DNA of 64,000 nt from CAWGXG01 sp963826505 (GTDB taxonomy: Bacteria; Chloroflexota; Anaerolineae; Aggregatilineales; Aggregatilineaceae), in assembly GCA_963826505.1 (NCBI GenBank), contig CAWGXG010000005.1:372001-436000 (forward strand). The letters run 5' to 3'. Both the position numbers and the translations under genes were made by a program. This document shows positions 15,697 through 24,108 of this stretch, one piece after another (positions within the stretch are counted from its first letter, which is position 1; every line of letters starts with the position of its first letter). Under the pieces are notes generated by a model. The model saw nothing but the letters and a program-made list of their open reading frames with translations. It was not told where the DNA came from and did no database searches.

Positions 15697-16590
15697 TCAC
15701 CCTGCCCGCAAGCCAACGTTCAAAGCCACGACCACGATCAACGGAATCAGCGCCGCCCGCAGTACCATGAGCGTCATTCCTAACCGGTCGCCTGGGATTG
15801 GTACCCGCAGCCCACGCCATGCCCAAACGCCCAGCGGCGCGCTCAACAGCACAACCACAAGCCAAACGAGGGGTAATCGCCCTGACCAAGCGATCACGGC
15901 AGCGGGATAAGCTACACCCAATAGCCCCGCGTAGAGCGGTGCGATTCGGTTTTCGCCCACGCGCACAGCCAACGTGCGCTTGCCCACCTGCTGATCCGCC
16001 TGAATATCGGGCGTGGCAATGGTGAGGAAGAGCGTCATCACGAACGGCACAAGCGGCACTGTGAGCAGAATGATTTCGCCGCTTACGTGGTTCATTTGAA
16101 GACTGTAGGCCCACGCCGGGACAACCACAGTCCCTACCAACGCCGTCGTGAATTCGCCGACGCCGCGCCACGCCAGTTTCAGCGGCGGCGTAGTATAGAA
16201 AATGGCGGCAGCCATTGCGATACCAAGCAGAACCCAACTGATCGCGGGCAGTCCGGTCCAGATCGCCAGCAGCAGCGCGGTACCCTGGCAAACCGCGGCA
16301 GCGACCAATGCGATCCATGGGGGTAACAGCCCAGTTGTCAGCTCACCGCTGCCGCCGGTTAACAACGTGCGCCGCGTGTTGATCCGATCGGTGGGGATAT
16401 CCCAGTAATCGTTGCTGTACGAGACGCTAAGCTGGACTAACAACTCAATCGTCAACCCAGCAACCAACCGCCCCATATCCAACACCGGACGATCGCGACT
16501 GGCCACCGCCACGCCGACCAGATAGGTTAGCATCGGCATAGGCAGAAAATAGAACCGGCTGAGCCGAATAAAGGCGGCGACGCGACGCAT
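15697..16590 (-). CDS. UbiA-family prenyltransferase (MenA-like)
   Basis: A 297-residue polytopic membrane protein. The first Asp-rich motif is NDYWDIPTDRINTRRTLLTGG near residue 60 and the second is TPDIQADQQVGKRTLAVRVG near 190. Both bind the Mg-diphosphate of the prenyl donor. Eight or nine hydrophobic helices are apparent. The family attaches polyprenyl chains to aromatic rings; the combination with type II NADH dehydrogenase upstream favours 1,4-dihydroxy-2-naphthoate prenylation in menaquinone synthesis. Other UbiA substrates are possible and no other men genes are in view. It starts about 180 bp downstream of the Ndh stop on the same strand. Confidence 0.85.
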   Translation of the reverse strand: MRRVAAFIRLSRFYFLPMPMLTYLVGVAVASRDRPVLDMGRLVAGLTIELLVQLSVSYSNDYWDIPTDRINTRRTLLTGGSGELTTGLLPPWIALVAAAVCQGTALLLAIWTGLPAISWVLLGIAMAAAIFYTTPPLKLAWRGVGEFTTALVGTVVVPAWAYSLQMNHVSGEIILLTVPLVPFVMTLFLTIATPDIQADQQVGKRTLAVRVGENRIAPLYAGLLGVAYPAAVIAWSGRLPLVWLVVVLLSAPLGVWAWRGLRVPIPGDRLGMTLMVLRAALIPLIVVVALNVGLRAG

Positions 16591-16773
16591 TTGGACCTCC
16601 GATACCCGTACTCATGCAGGTCGACGCTTGCATGGACGTCCCGACGCTTCACACTGCGGAAGATTGATCACGGATTCGCACATGGGTTGAACAACCTCTC
16701 GAATCATTTGATCCTCGGCCTTCCGATGTGATACGCCGGGTGACGCAGCGTCATGTTCTCGCTGGGACGAGCG

Positions 16774-18207
16774 TCAACTCCTGTGCAGCCGTTCGGACCG
16801 CTTTCGCGTGCCAGCCTTGCCGGGATCGGGCTGGAAGCCACGCGCCTCAGCGCAACTTATTCCCGTTCGATGACCGGTTCTGCGGTACTTGTAGCGGAGC
16901 TCCGTGTCGCTTACATGTGTGCTATGGGGTTGGTGTTCCAGGATGATCCGCACCGCGCGATCGTAGGTCAGGTAATTCCATACCCAGTTGACGAATACGT
17001 TCAAGCGGTTGCGAAAACCCATTAGTGTGATCAGATGCAACCCCAACCACGCCAGCCAGGCGATGAAGCCCGTTAGCGGAATCTTGTAGAAGATCCACGC
17101 AACGGCGCGGCTGCGACCGATTGTTGCCATGATTCCGCGATCCCTCAACCCCGTATAGGTGAAGGGTTTTTGCGTTTCATGCTTCAAGCGTCGGATGATA
17201 TTCTTTGCAGCCAGCATACCTTGCTGCTTGGCGACCGGAATCAACATCGGATAGGCTTGGCCCCGATCGTTTTCCAGATAGGCCATATCACCGACGACGT
17301 ATACGTCTTCAAAGTCGATCGTTTGCAGCGTTGGCCGCACGGGGACTCGGCCCGCCCGCCCCAGTTGGACTCCCAACATCGCGGCCACGGGGGATGATGT
17401 GACCCCTGCGGTCCATACCAGCGTATGCGATTCGATGGTCTGCCCATCGCTCAGACGAACATGGTCGTCATCGGCTGCGACAACACTTTGGCCCAAAATG
17501 ACCTCGACCCCCAGGTCTTCGAGCTGTCTCCGCGCTGCTTGCTGAAGTCGCGTGGGATAGGACTCCAGCAGATGATCCTGCTGTTCAACCAGAATCACGC
17601 GACCCATGTCTTCCGGAATCTGGTTCCTGAACTCTTTGCGAAGTACATAGCGAATGAGCTCGCGCAGTGCACCGGCGGTTTCCAGACCAGTGGGTCCGCC
17701 CCCCACCACCACAATCGTAGTCCGGGCGCGCTGCTGTGCGGGATCATCCAGCCATGCCGCGCTTTCGAAGGATTTGAGCAAGTGATTCCGAAGCACAACC
17801 CCATCAGCGAGGGTTTTCAGCCCAAAGGCATGCTGTTCGACTTGTGCCATTCCATAGAAATGGGATCGCGAGCCTGCCGCTATGATCAGGTAATCGTACG
17901 ATTCACGCCGCGTTTCCTGTTCTGTCTTTACGGTGATCGTCTTGTTGGACGGGTCGATCGCCTCAACGCTGCCCAATAGAAAACGCACGTTGGTATTGCC
18001 ACGCAAAATTCCGCGCACAGGATATGCGATCTCACCCGGTTCCAGACCAGACGTAGCCACCTGGTAGAGCAACGGGGTAAACAGATGGAAATTCTGGCGG
18101 TCGATGACGAGGACTTGCACATCCGCTTTGACCAGTTGTTTGGCTGCATTAAGGCCGCCAAAACCTGCCCCAACGATAGCTACTACAGGACGGTCTTTGT
18201 GTATCAT
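16774..18207 (-). CDS. ndh: Type II NADH:quinone dehydrogenase (NDH-2)
   Basis: A 477-residue flavoprotein of the NDH-2 family, which passes electrons from NADH to quinone at the membrane surface without pumping protons. The first dinucleotide fold is VVAIVGAGFGGLNAAKQL near the N-terminus (FAD), and the second is IVVVGGGPTGLETAGAL (NADH). AGVTSSPVAAMLG and VYVVGDMAYLEN complete the FAD site, and the conserved AWLAWLGLHLITLMGFRNR membrane-contact region follows. I chose the ATG at 18207, which has AGGAAGG upstream, over one at 18231. The last 50 residues (from HSTHVSDTEL) are Arg-rich and unlike the family, so the C-terminus may be altered. A predicted promoter lies at 18271-18299. Confidence 0.92.
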   Translation of the reverse strand: MIHKDRPVVAIVGAGFGGLNAAKQLVKADVQVLVIDRQNFHLFTPLLYQVATSGLEPGEIAYPVRGILRGNTNVRFLLGSVEAIDPSNKTITVKTEQETRRESYDYLIIAAGSRSHFYGMAQVEQHAFGLKTLADGVVLRNHLLKSFESAAWLDDPAQQRARTTIVVVGGGPTGLETAGALRELIRYVLRKEFRNQIPEDMGRVILVEQQDHLLESYPTRLQQAARRQLEDLGVEVILGQSVVAADDDHVRLSDGQTIESHTLVWTAGVTSSPVAAMLGVQLGRAGRVPVRPTLQTIDFEDVYVVGDMAYLENDRGQAYPMLIPVAKQQGMLAAKNIIRRLKHETQKPFTYTGLRDRGIMATIGRSRAVAWIFYKIPLTGFIAWLAWLGLHLITLMGFRNRLNVFVNWVWNYLTYDRAVRIILEHQPHSTHVSDTELRYKYRRTGHRTGISCAEARGFQPDPGKAGTRKRSERLHRS

Positions 18208-18250
18208 GTCCACACCTTCCTTCGCTATCACATCACGTTTGTGAAGTTTT

Positions 18251-18263
18251 GAACATAGTGTTC
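18251..18263. promoter_or_regulatory. 13-bp inverted repeat in the ndh leader
   Basis: GAACA-TAG-TGTTC is a perfect inverted repeat between the -10 box and the ndh start. It resembles LexA-type GAAC...GTTC boxes but has five central bases rather than four, so LexA is not claimed. It may be an operator or chance. Confidence 0.3.
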
Positions 18264-18270
18264 TACACAG

Positions 18271-18299
18271 AATTTAGCATATTCTATTGATGTTACCAA
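18271..18299 (-). promoter_or_regulatory. Candidate ndh promoter
   Basis: On the minus strand: TTGGTA (18299-18294), 17-bp spacer, TAAATT (18276-18271), in a strongly AT-rich stretch about 65 bp upstream of the ndh start codon. The remainder of 18300-18672 holds no gene I can support. Confidence 0.45.
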
Positions 18300-18672
18300 T
18301 ATTTTTATCATCTATATCATATTTAACAATAACTCACCCGATGAAGTGAGAAAGTCCCCGGCGGAAGTTCGCGTAATTCGGCATTCCCCACGCATTAGCC
18401 CTGTAACTTATCTCGTGAAGATCCCCACCTTGCCAGGCGAATTACTCGGGATTTCGCTCTTTTCGCAGTCCGAAAAATGACTGAATTCGGATTATCGATA
18501 ACAAACCGAAGAACATGTCGTACGATGCATTACACGATCAGGGGATTCCGTTCGTTTGGTCCACAGCATAACTCGGGGAGCTTGCCAGAGATTCATCTGG
18601 TGAACGGTAAAGCAACGGATAGCCAAGGGTCCGTCAGGACACCATATCTGCGCCTAGACGACACTTCGCACA

Positions 18673-18797
18673 TTAAAACAAACTAGGCATCTCCCGGTAA
18701 TCAACAGGCACAAACAGCGATCCCTCGGTGGTCCCTTGGGGCACAACGGCTTGCAGCGTCGTGTCCAATTTGCCAGCGCTGATTCCGCCTTCCAAAA
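18673..18797 (-). pseudogene. Displaced C-terminal tail of the U32 protein
   Basis: In the alternate frame this encodes EGGISAGKLDTTLQAVVPQGTTEGSLFVPV-type sequence ending at 18673, which reads as a natural protein end. The overlapping frame of the main gene instead gives Arg/His/Cys-rich residues. It is the probable true end of the gene starting at 21199. Confidence 0.65.
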
Positions 18798-21199
18798 TAG
18801 TTTTGGAAGGCGGCCGTGATCTGGCGCACAGCCGCCTGCGTTTCGTGGACGAACTCCAAACGATAATGCACAATTCCGCTGTCCATCATCTGGTCGAGAT
18901 GTCGGCTTGCTACCTGGGCTTCCGCCCCAAAAACCGTATTCCGACAACCAACGTCGGCCATCACTGGATGGATTCGGTTGCGTCGATCTCTCAAGGCGAT
19001 ACGATGCTCTTCACAGGGTTGGCCGCAGTCCACTTTGCTTGTACCCTGGGATAGGAACCGGCAGAACACACAATGTTCAGTGTGGAACACGGGCAAGTGA
19101 TGGAACGCAACGACCTCAAGTCGTGAACCTCCGACGCCCTGCGCCAAGCGGCAGATCTGGTCGGCGTTCAGGTCGTGTGTGGGAGTGATGCGAGCAATAC
19201 CCAGGTTGAAGTAAGCATCAGCCGTGAGCAAGTTGGCTGTGTTCAGGCTGAAGTCACCGATCAGGGCATGTTGATGGCGGGCTTGGAGTGCTTCCAACAG
19301 ACCATTCGAGCGAACCACCAACTGGCAATCCAGGCGCAGCAGAAAATTCACAAGCGAACCTTCCTGAGGTTTCAGGATGCGCGGGCTCGCAACGCGCGGG
19401 GTGACGCCAGCGACTCGAATCTGTTCCACGGCGGGTCGCAACCCGTACAGATCGAGGTAATCCAGGGTGATACTGGCCGGGTTCAACTCCAGGGCGGCTT
19501 CGAGCTGGGACGGAGTACGGACCAAGAGATGGATCTGAACGGCTCTCGATCTGGTATCGGGCGCCACGTCTGGCTGGACCGCGATCAATGAGAGCGCTTT
19601 TTCCAGGGTCTGAACCGGATCACAAATGACGTACTCTGGCGTCTTCGTTTGCAGTTCGGTGAGTTGTTGAACGGCTGTCTGTCGCAACCGATTCACCAAA
19701 GAACTGGGCACAAAGGGGTCGCCGACAAGTTCTGCCTGAAGTATTCCGAGACGATAGGCGGTGGTGCCCAACCGGCCAAGATGTTCCCGCAGAAACTCCA
19801 CCGTCACGCCGCGATTTTGGGACGGGACCAGCACCTCGTCTGATTGAGTTGTGATCCGCAAGTCAGGCTGTTCGACCAACTGCCAGGTGATTTTCAAGAG
19901 TTGCCCGACGGCGGCGACGACCCGCACCTCCAGCGGCTGCTTATAAACCGGAGCATTGGCCTGGGTAAATACCTTGGCCGCTTTGGTCGTGTTGATGTCG
20001 TGCGTGCGCCAAACCCAGTCTCCCGGTCGGATACGTTCAAAGGCAATATCACGGTTGCCAAAACGGAGTTCAAGCTCATCCCCGATCCGTTCAACCGCAT
20101 ACAGGTGCCCGCCCTCTTCATTTAGCTCCGGGCTGCGCCAATCCGCCGCGTCAAAGACAAGACCGTCCCCGGCTTTGAGCGGTGCGACTGCCTCATTCTC
20201 GGTCGGGGTAATAAACACCCGATCTTTGTGGACCTGCGAAACCTTGCCGCACAGTACGCCCCGGTGGCGTGGTGACCGCCCGGAGACAACGGCTTGATGA
20301 TCGGTCCCTGACAGGAAATACGGCCCACTGCCCCTGGAATACACTTGTTCCAGCGCGATCTCATCTTCGCGGGATGGCACATAGGGGCGGCTTTCCCACG
20401 CGGCATCAACAGCCTGACGATAGGCGTGCGTGGTCAAAGCGACATAGTTCTCGTCTTTGTAACGGCCCTCAATCTTGAGCGACGAGATCCCAATCTCGAC
20501 AATCTCCGGAATTTGATGCAGGGCACACAGATCGCCCGGCGATAGCAAATAACGGGCGTCACCTAACGGCATAAGCCGATCGTCGACCAGCAGTTCATAG
20601 GGTGAGCGGCACGCCTGCGCGCACTTGCCTCGATTTGCGCTGCGCCCACCCCAGGCTTCGGACGAAAAACACTGTCCCGAATACGAGACGCACAGCGCTC
20701 CGTGGACGAACAGTTCCAATTCGCAATCCGTCTGAGCCCGGATGGCGCGAATCTCTTTTAGCGATAGCTCCCGCGCGAGCAGCACACGCCTGACCCCGAA
20801 CCGCTGGGCGAATGCAATGCCGTCAGCGCTGGTGATACTCATCTGGGTACTGCCGAATATCGCCATATCCGGCACAAGCTGGTGAGCCAACTGCGCTATA
20901 CCCACATCCTGCACAATAATGGCGTCGGCCCCGTTCGCCGCGATCTGCTCAAGGGCGATGACGGCTTCGCGCAGTTCGTGATCAAAAACCAACGTGTTAA
21001 AGGTCACATACCCCGCGACTCCGCGCGCATGTAGCGCGCGCATTAGCTCCGGCAGTTCAGCCAAAGCGAACCCAACCTTCGCCCGGGCGGAAAAATGGTT
21101 AAGGCCGAAGTACACGGCATCTGCCCCTGCTTCAATCGCAGCATGTACCTGCGGCCAATATCCAGCCGGACTCATGATTTCGGGTTTTCGATGCATCAT
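18701..21199 (-). CDS. U32 peptidase-family protein, RlhA-like (C-terminal frame change)
   Basis: An 832-residue reading with the U32 signature. The N-terminal TIM-barrel part has ELMSPAG-like EIMSPAGYWPQVHAAIEAGADAVYFG. Cysteines follow in HGALCVSYSGQCFSSEAWGGRSANRGKCAQACR, and then the DUF3656-type domain after residue 400. A late CVFCRFLSQGTSKVDCGQPCEEH adds two more conserved cysteines. Long U32 proteins of this layout (RlhA/YdcP) hydroxylate C2501 of 23S rRNA with an iron-sulfur cluster and prephenate-linked oxygen donor. The conserved ending GGISAGKLDTTLQAVVPQG lies one frame over. Dropping one base in the TTTTGG run at 18792-18797 restores it and extends the gene to 18673. An in-frame second Met at 21196 is an equal start. 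Confidence 0.85.
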   Translation of the reverse strand: MMHRKPEIMSPAGYWPQVHAAIEAGADAVYFGLNHFSARAKVGFALAELPELMRALHARGVAGYVTFNTLVFDHELREAVIALEQIAANGADAIIVQDVGIAQLAHQLVPDMAIFGSTQMSITSADGIAFAQRFGVRRVLLARELSLKEIRAIRAQTDCELELFVHGALCVSYSGQCFSSEAWGGRSANRGKCAQACRSPYELLVDDRLMPLGDARYLLSPGDLCALHQIPEIVEIGISSLKIEGRYKDENYVALTTHAYRQAVDAAWESRPYVPSREDEIALEQVYSRGSGPYFLSGTDHQAVVSGRSPRHRGVLCGKVSQVHKDRVFITPTENEAVAPLKAGDGLVFDAADWRSPELNEEGGHLYAVERIGDELELRFGNRDIAFERIRPGDWVWRTHDINTTKAAKVFTQANAPVYKQPLEVRVVAAVGQLLKITWQLVEQPDLRITTQSDEVLVPSQNRGVTVEFLREHLGRLGTTAYRLGILQAELVGDPFVPSSLVNRLRQTAVQQLTELQTKTPEYVICDPVQTLEKALSLIAVQPDVAPDTRSRAVQIHLLVRTPSQLEAALELNPASITLDYLDLYGLRPAVEQIRVAGVTPRVASPRILKPQEGSLVNFLLRLDCQLVVRSNGLLEALQARHQHALIGDFSLNTANLLTADAYFNLGIARITPTHDLNADQICRLAQGVGGSRLEVVAFHHLPVFHTEHCVFCRFLSQGTSKVDCGQPCEEHRIALRDRRNRIHPVMADVGCRNTVFGAEAQVASRHLDQMMDSGIVHYRLEFVHETQAAVRQITAAFQNYFGRRNQRWQIGHDAASRCAPRDHRGIAVCAC
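18785..18813. repeat. Perfect 13-bp hairpin inside the U32 gene, at the frame change
   Basis: CCGCCTTCCAAAA and TTTTGGAAGGCGG form a perfect stem with a TAG loop, 29 bases in all. The homopolymers where the frame change is inferred lie inside this stem. Such a structure could provoke replication, sequencing or ribosomal slippage. Confidence 0.6.
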
Positions 21200-21240
21200 C
21201 CCATCACTTGCGATGCGACAGCCATGTGAGCGCTTCTGAG

Positions 21241-21340
21241 GTTGTGGTCAACACGCCGAATACATCGGACGCCGATTGTACCAGCCTTCTACATAGCGGA
21301 ACACCTCAAGGTGTGCGATCCGCCGCGTAAGGAAGACACT
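21241..21340 (-). mobile_element. IS3-family transposase remnant
   Basis: Minus-strand codons here read ARRIAHLEVFRYVEGWYNRRPMYSA-like sequence, closely matching the C-terminal 'YIE-x-FYN-R-R-x-H-S-A-L' block of IS3-family OrfB transposases. The usual catalytic Asp/Glu region and the rest of the element are absent and no intact inverted ends are seen. It is a decayed fragment between the U32 and VOC genes; a reading of 82 residues including it (21248-21496) is mostly unrelated sequence. Confidence 0.6.
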
Positions 21341-21425
21341 CACCAGTAATTCGCGGGATAGAGATTGACCACCGTTACACGACCTGAGCCGTGACACTGA
21401 CCGAACGCCTCGCGCCGCTGTCCAC

Positions 21426-21824
21426 CTAAGCAGACGGCGTCGGTGTGGTTTGAAACAACGTGATCTGCAATCCGTCTGGCGACTCGATGCGGGCATTCAA
21501 ATCGTTCCAGGGCGTCAGGACAGGCTGATGCACCAGCACAGCGCCGTGTTTCAGCGCATTTTCGAGCGCAACATGAACGTCCGGCACCTGGAATGCGAAC
21601 CGAATATGCCCCGTAACACGCTGCCCAACTTCGATCCGATCGACCGATGCGGCGTGTTCCTGATCAAGGATTTCCAGCACGCCCCGACCGGCATCCAGGA
21701 TCTGCCCTCGTCCGTGGTCCGTCCACATATCACCCGGGTCCAATCCCAATCCATCCCGGTAAAAAGCGACCAGTCGATCGAAATCTTCTGCCGTCAGGGC
21801 GACGCGAAGTTCAAACACGGCCAT
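21426..21824 (-). CDS. VOC-superfamily (glyoxalase/bleomycin-resistance-like) protein
   Basis: A 132-residue protein with the beta-alpha-beta-beta-beta fold pattern: ELRVALTAEDFDRLVAFYRDGLGL at the start (typical of VOC), a Glu in GVLEILDQEHA, GHIRFAFQVPDVHVALENAL opening the second half, and ARIESPDGLQITLFQ at the end with the final Glu/Asp. Family roles include glyoxalase, dioxygenase and antibiotic sequestration; a single protein of this size usually dimerises. It is about 100 bp downstream of the MDR oxidoreductase on the same strand. No substrate is evident. Confidence 0.85.
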   Translation of the reverse strand: MAVFELRVALTAEDFDRLVAFYRDGLGLDPGDMWTDHGRGQILDAGRGVLEILDQEHAASVDRIEVGQRVTGHIRFAFQVPDVHVALENALKHGAVLVHQPVLTPWNDLNARIESPDGLQITLFQTTPTPSA

Positions 21825-21923
21825 GAACCAATCTCCTTATAGCCAATGCAACAGTGAGCGCACCCGCCAAATTCATCTCACTGTGATCCTAACAGATGCG
21901 CTCTGCCATCGACCCATACCATT

Positions 21924-22826
21924 CTACGCGATCGCTATGACGACATTGCCTTTCTTGCGCCCGGATTCGACGTACCGGTGAGCCTCGGCAGTTTGTTCCA
22001 GCCGATACCGTCGATCTATCATGGGGCAGAGCTCCCCAGCCTCCATCAGTTCTTTGAGGAACAGGAGACTGTCGGTCTGTTCTCGTGTCACAGATTTCAC
22101 GCTAACAAAGACGCCATTTGTGCCCAACGCGCTTTTGCTGTGCGCCAACGAGGTTTTGCCCACGGCATCGAAAATCAGGTCGTAGGTCTGACCGGTTGTG
22201 GCGAAATCCTGTTGGGTGTAATCGATGACGGTGTCGGCGCCCAACGCTTTCACCAGCTCAACATTCGCAGTGCCGGATACCCCGGTCACGTCGGCGCCGA
22301 AGTGCTTCGCCAGCTGTACCGCAAACGACCCGACACTCCCCGACGCGCCATGGATCAGCACTTTATGTCCGGACTGGATTTTTCCCTTTTTCAGCAAATA
22401 CAGGGCCGTCATACCCCCGACCGGAACCGCCGCGGCTTCGTCGTAGGATTTGTTGGCGGGCTTGATGGCCAATACCCCTTGCGCCCATGCCTCCGGCAGA
22501 CGGACATATTCGGCATTCGCGCCCACGGTCAACCCGGTGGTCGTCCCGAAAACCTGATCGCCCGGCTTGAACCGGCTGACCGCTTGACCTACGGATTCAA
22601 TTTCTCCGGCGAACTCATGGCCCGGCGTCCTCTTTTGCCGAACGCCAAACACTCGCAGGGCAAGGCTCATCGGGAACTTGAGTTTGCGCAGCATCACGTC
22701 CCCGCGCGTGACCGTCCCTGCGTGGACCTTAACCAGGACGTCGTGCGCCCCTGGGACCGGTTTTTCGATCTCTTGGAGCTGAAGTCCGTCGGCTGATCCG
22801 TATTTCGTGATGACGATGGCTTTCAT
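21924..22826 (-). CDS. Medium-chain NADPH:quinone reductase-like oxidoreductase
   Basis: A 300-residue MDR-family protein of the zinc-independent quinone reductase type. It begins MKAIVITKYGSADGLQLQEIEKPVP, has GHEFAGEIESVGQAVSRFKPGDQVFG, and the NADPH site VLIHGASGSVGSFAVQLAKHFGADVTGVSG. No zinc-ligand Cys/His cluster is apparent. The ATG at 22826 was chosen because AGGAAGA lies just upstream; an ATG at 22934 would prepend non-homologous residues. It reduces quinones or conjugated carbonyls with NADPH. It follows the DUF4386 gene by about 100 bp on the same strand. Confidence 0.9.
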   Translation of the reverse strand: MKAIVITKYGSADGLQLQEIEKPVPGAHDVLVKVHAGTVTRGDVMLRKLKFPMSLALRVFGVRQKRTPGHEFAGEIESVGQAVSRFKPGDQVFGTTTGLTVGANAEYVRLPEAWAQGVLAIKPANKSYDEAAAVPVGGMTALYLLKKGKIQSGHKVLIHGASGSVGSFAVQLAKHFGADVTGVSGTANVELVKALGADTVIDYTQQDFATTGQTYDLIFDAVGKTSLAHSKSALGTNGVFVSVKSVTREQTDSLLFLKELMEAGELCPMIDRRYRLEQTAEAHRYVESGRKKGNVVIAIA

Positions 22827-22923
22827 TGTGACCGTCTTCCTTTCTTGATTTCTCCGAGACACGGCCGGTTGTGCATGCGCCCGTAGTCTCGGAGAACAAT
22901 TCTGCCAGAGAATGATGCGCGAT

Positions 22924-23721
22924 CTAAGCCCCAATCCGTTCGGTTCGAGTGGTAGAGGTCAGCGGGTGAGAGGGCTGGGGCTGCGCTTTGACACCTTTCC
23001 ACAACAGCCACACGCACAGCGCCAATTCCGCAATGAATGCTGGTGCAAAGACCACCGTGCTGAACACGGTTTCATAGTCGGCATAGTTGGACAGCAGGAA
23101 ATTCGCAAAGCTGTCGGTGAGATAACCGACAGACGCCACAATCAGTCCGAAACCCAGGATGCGCGGGAAGTAGCTCGACTTGATCAACAGGTAGCCCAGG
23201 ATCAGGATGCTGAAGCCGAAGAAGACCAATGCCAGACGGTAACCGGTCGCGTGCGCATCCAGGAACATCAGCGCCAGGGCGTTCGATTGATCGGTGCCCA
23301 ATACGCCCAGGTAGTCGGAACCCCCTAGTAGTTGCAGGGCGAAGAACAGGTTTAGCAGATTGACGCCCAGCGTTGCGGCCTGTGCCAGCCGGAAAAACGC
23401 CGCCATCAACGCCAGCACGTTGCTGACAGGTTTCAACAGCGCGTAGAACAGTAAGGCAATCGCCACATCAGCCGTGATCATGATGAGATCGCCGACAATA
23501 CCCAGGCGGAACAACCCCGGCGAGGCCATGATGTTCTCGGCTGTGGCCGCAGCATCGCCAGACACGATCAAGCCTGACCGAACGACGAATTCGGCAAAGA
23601 TACCGGCCACTATGATGACCACATACAGCAGTCCGGCCATGCGCGCTATATTGCGCAGTGATAGATTGACGTTGTGGGTGGTTGTGTCGCTTTTCCCCAG
23701 GAGGTTAGTTGTGGTGTTCAT
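22924..23721 (-). CDS. DUF4386-family membrane protein
   Basis: A 265-residue integral membrane protein with about six or seven hydrophobic helices: IARMAGLLYVVIIVAGIFAEF near the start, IADVAIALLFYALLKPVSNVLALMAAFFRLAQ, LALVFFGFSILILGYLLIKS, and FAPAFIAELALCVWLLWKG at the end. The 'FRLAQA...N' block and the 'LF-G-x-G...L-G-Y-L-x-x-S-x-FxPRxLG' run match DUF4386. The ATG at 23721 has GGAG upstream, whereas an ATG at 23964 would add a non-conserved extension. Function unknown. Confidence 0.8.
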   Translation of the reverse strand: MNTTTNLLGKSDTTTHNVNLSLRNIARMAGLLYVVIIVAGIFAEFVVRSGLIVSGDAAATAENIMASPGLFRLGIVGDLIMITADVAIALLFYALLKPVSNVLALMAAFFRLAQAATLGVNLLNLFFALQLLGGSDYLGVLGTDQSNALALMFLDAHATGYRLALVFFGFSILILGYLLIKSSYFPRILGFGLIVASVGYLTDSFANFLLSNYADYETVFSTVVFAPAFIAELALCVWLLWKGVKAQPQPSHPLTSTTRTERIGA

Positions 23722-23771
23722 GTTGGCTCTCCATTCTCGGTGTTTATGGCCTCGTTGCATCGAACGATAAC

Positions 23772-24047
23772 TTACGGGTTGGCTTCTGGTGGTGCGTCGT
23801 CCTGATCCGGAGCGACGCGCGTGACGGAGATCAACGGTATTCCCAGATCGCGCACTTTGCGCAGCAATCCATGTAAGGCGGCCTGATCCAGGTCTGGACA
23901 GGTTATGAGCGTCTCGCCATTGTCGTCCCAAGTGATGGTCACATCCCCAAACCAGTCTGCCCATTGGGGATTTAGCTGGCCTTCGATCCTGATCAGGTAA
24001 CGCATGGATTCACCCGGGTCCGTGTTCAGGTCGCGTTGGTTTGACAT
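23772..24047 (-). CDS. Small conserved protein of unknown function
   Basis: A 91-residue protein containing MRYLIRIEGQLNPQWADWFGDVTITWDDNGETLI and DLDQAALHGLLRKVRDLGIPLISVTRV. This pattern recurs in a small soluble family found in Chloroflexota and Actinobacteria, which I remember only as uncharacterised. It lies directly upstream of the DUF4386 gene, which is a recurrent kind of pairing for stress or quinone-linked genes, but I can assign no role. The start could instead be Met15 at 24005, which has GGGTGA upstream and matches the family's usual beginning. Confidence 0.7.
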   Translation of the reverse strand: MSNQRDLNTDPGESMRYLIRIEGQLNPQWADWFGDVTITWDDNGETLITCPDLDQAALHGLLRKVRDLGIPLISVTRVAPDQDDAPPEANP

Positions 24048-24108
24048 GGTCGAACCCTGTCATGAGCCGGGCCACTTCGGAATCGTCGGGCCCGGCTCAT
24101 CACACGCC

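Noticed and set aside
18251..18263. LexA/SOS box upstream of ndh
   Set aside because: Spacing of five central bases instead of four, and no SOS gene downstream.
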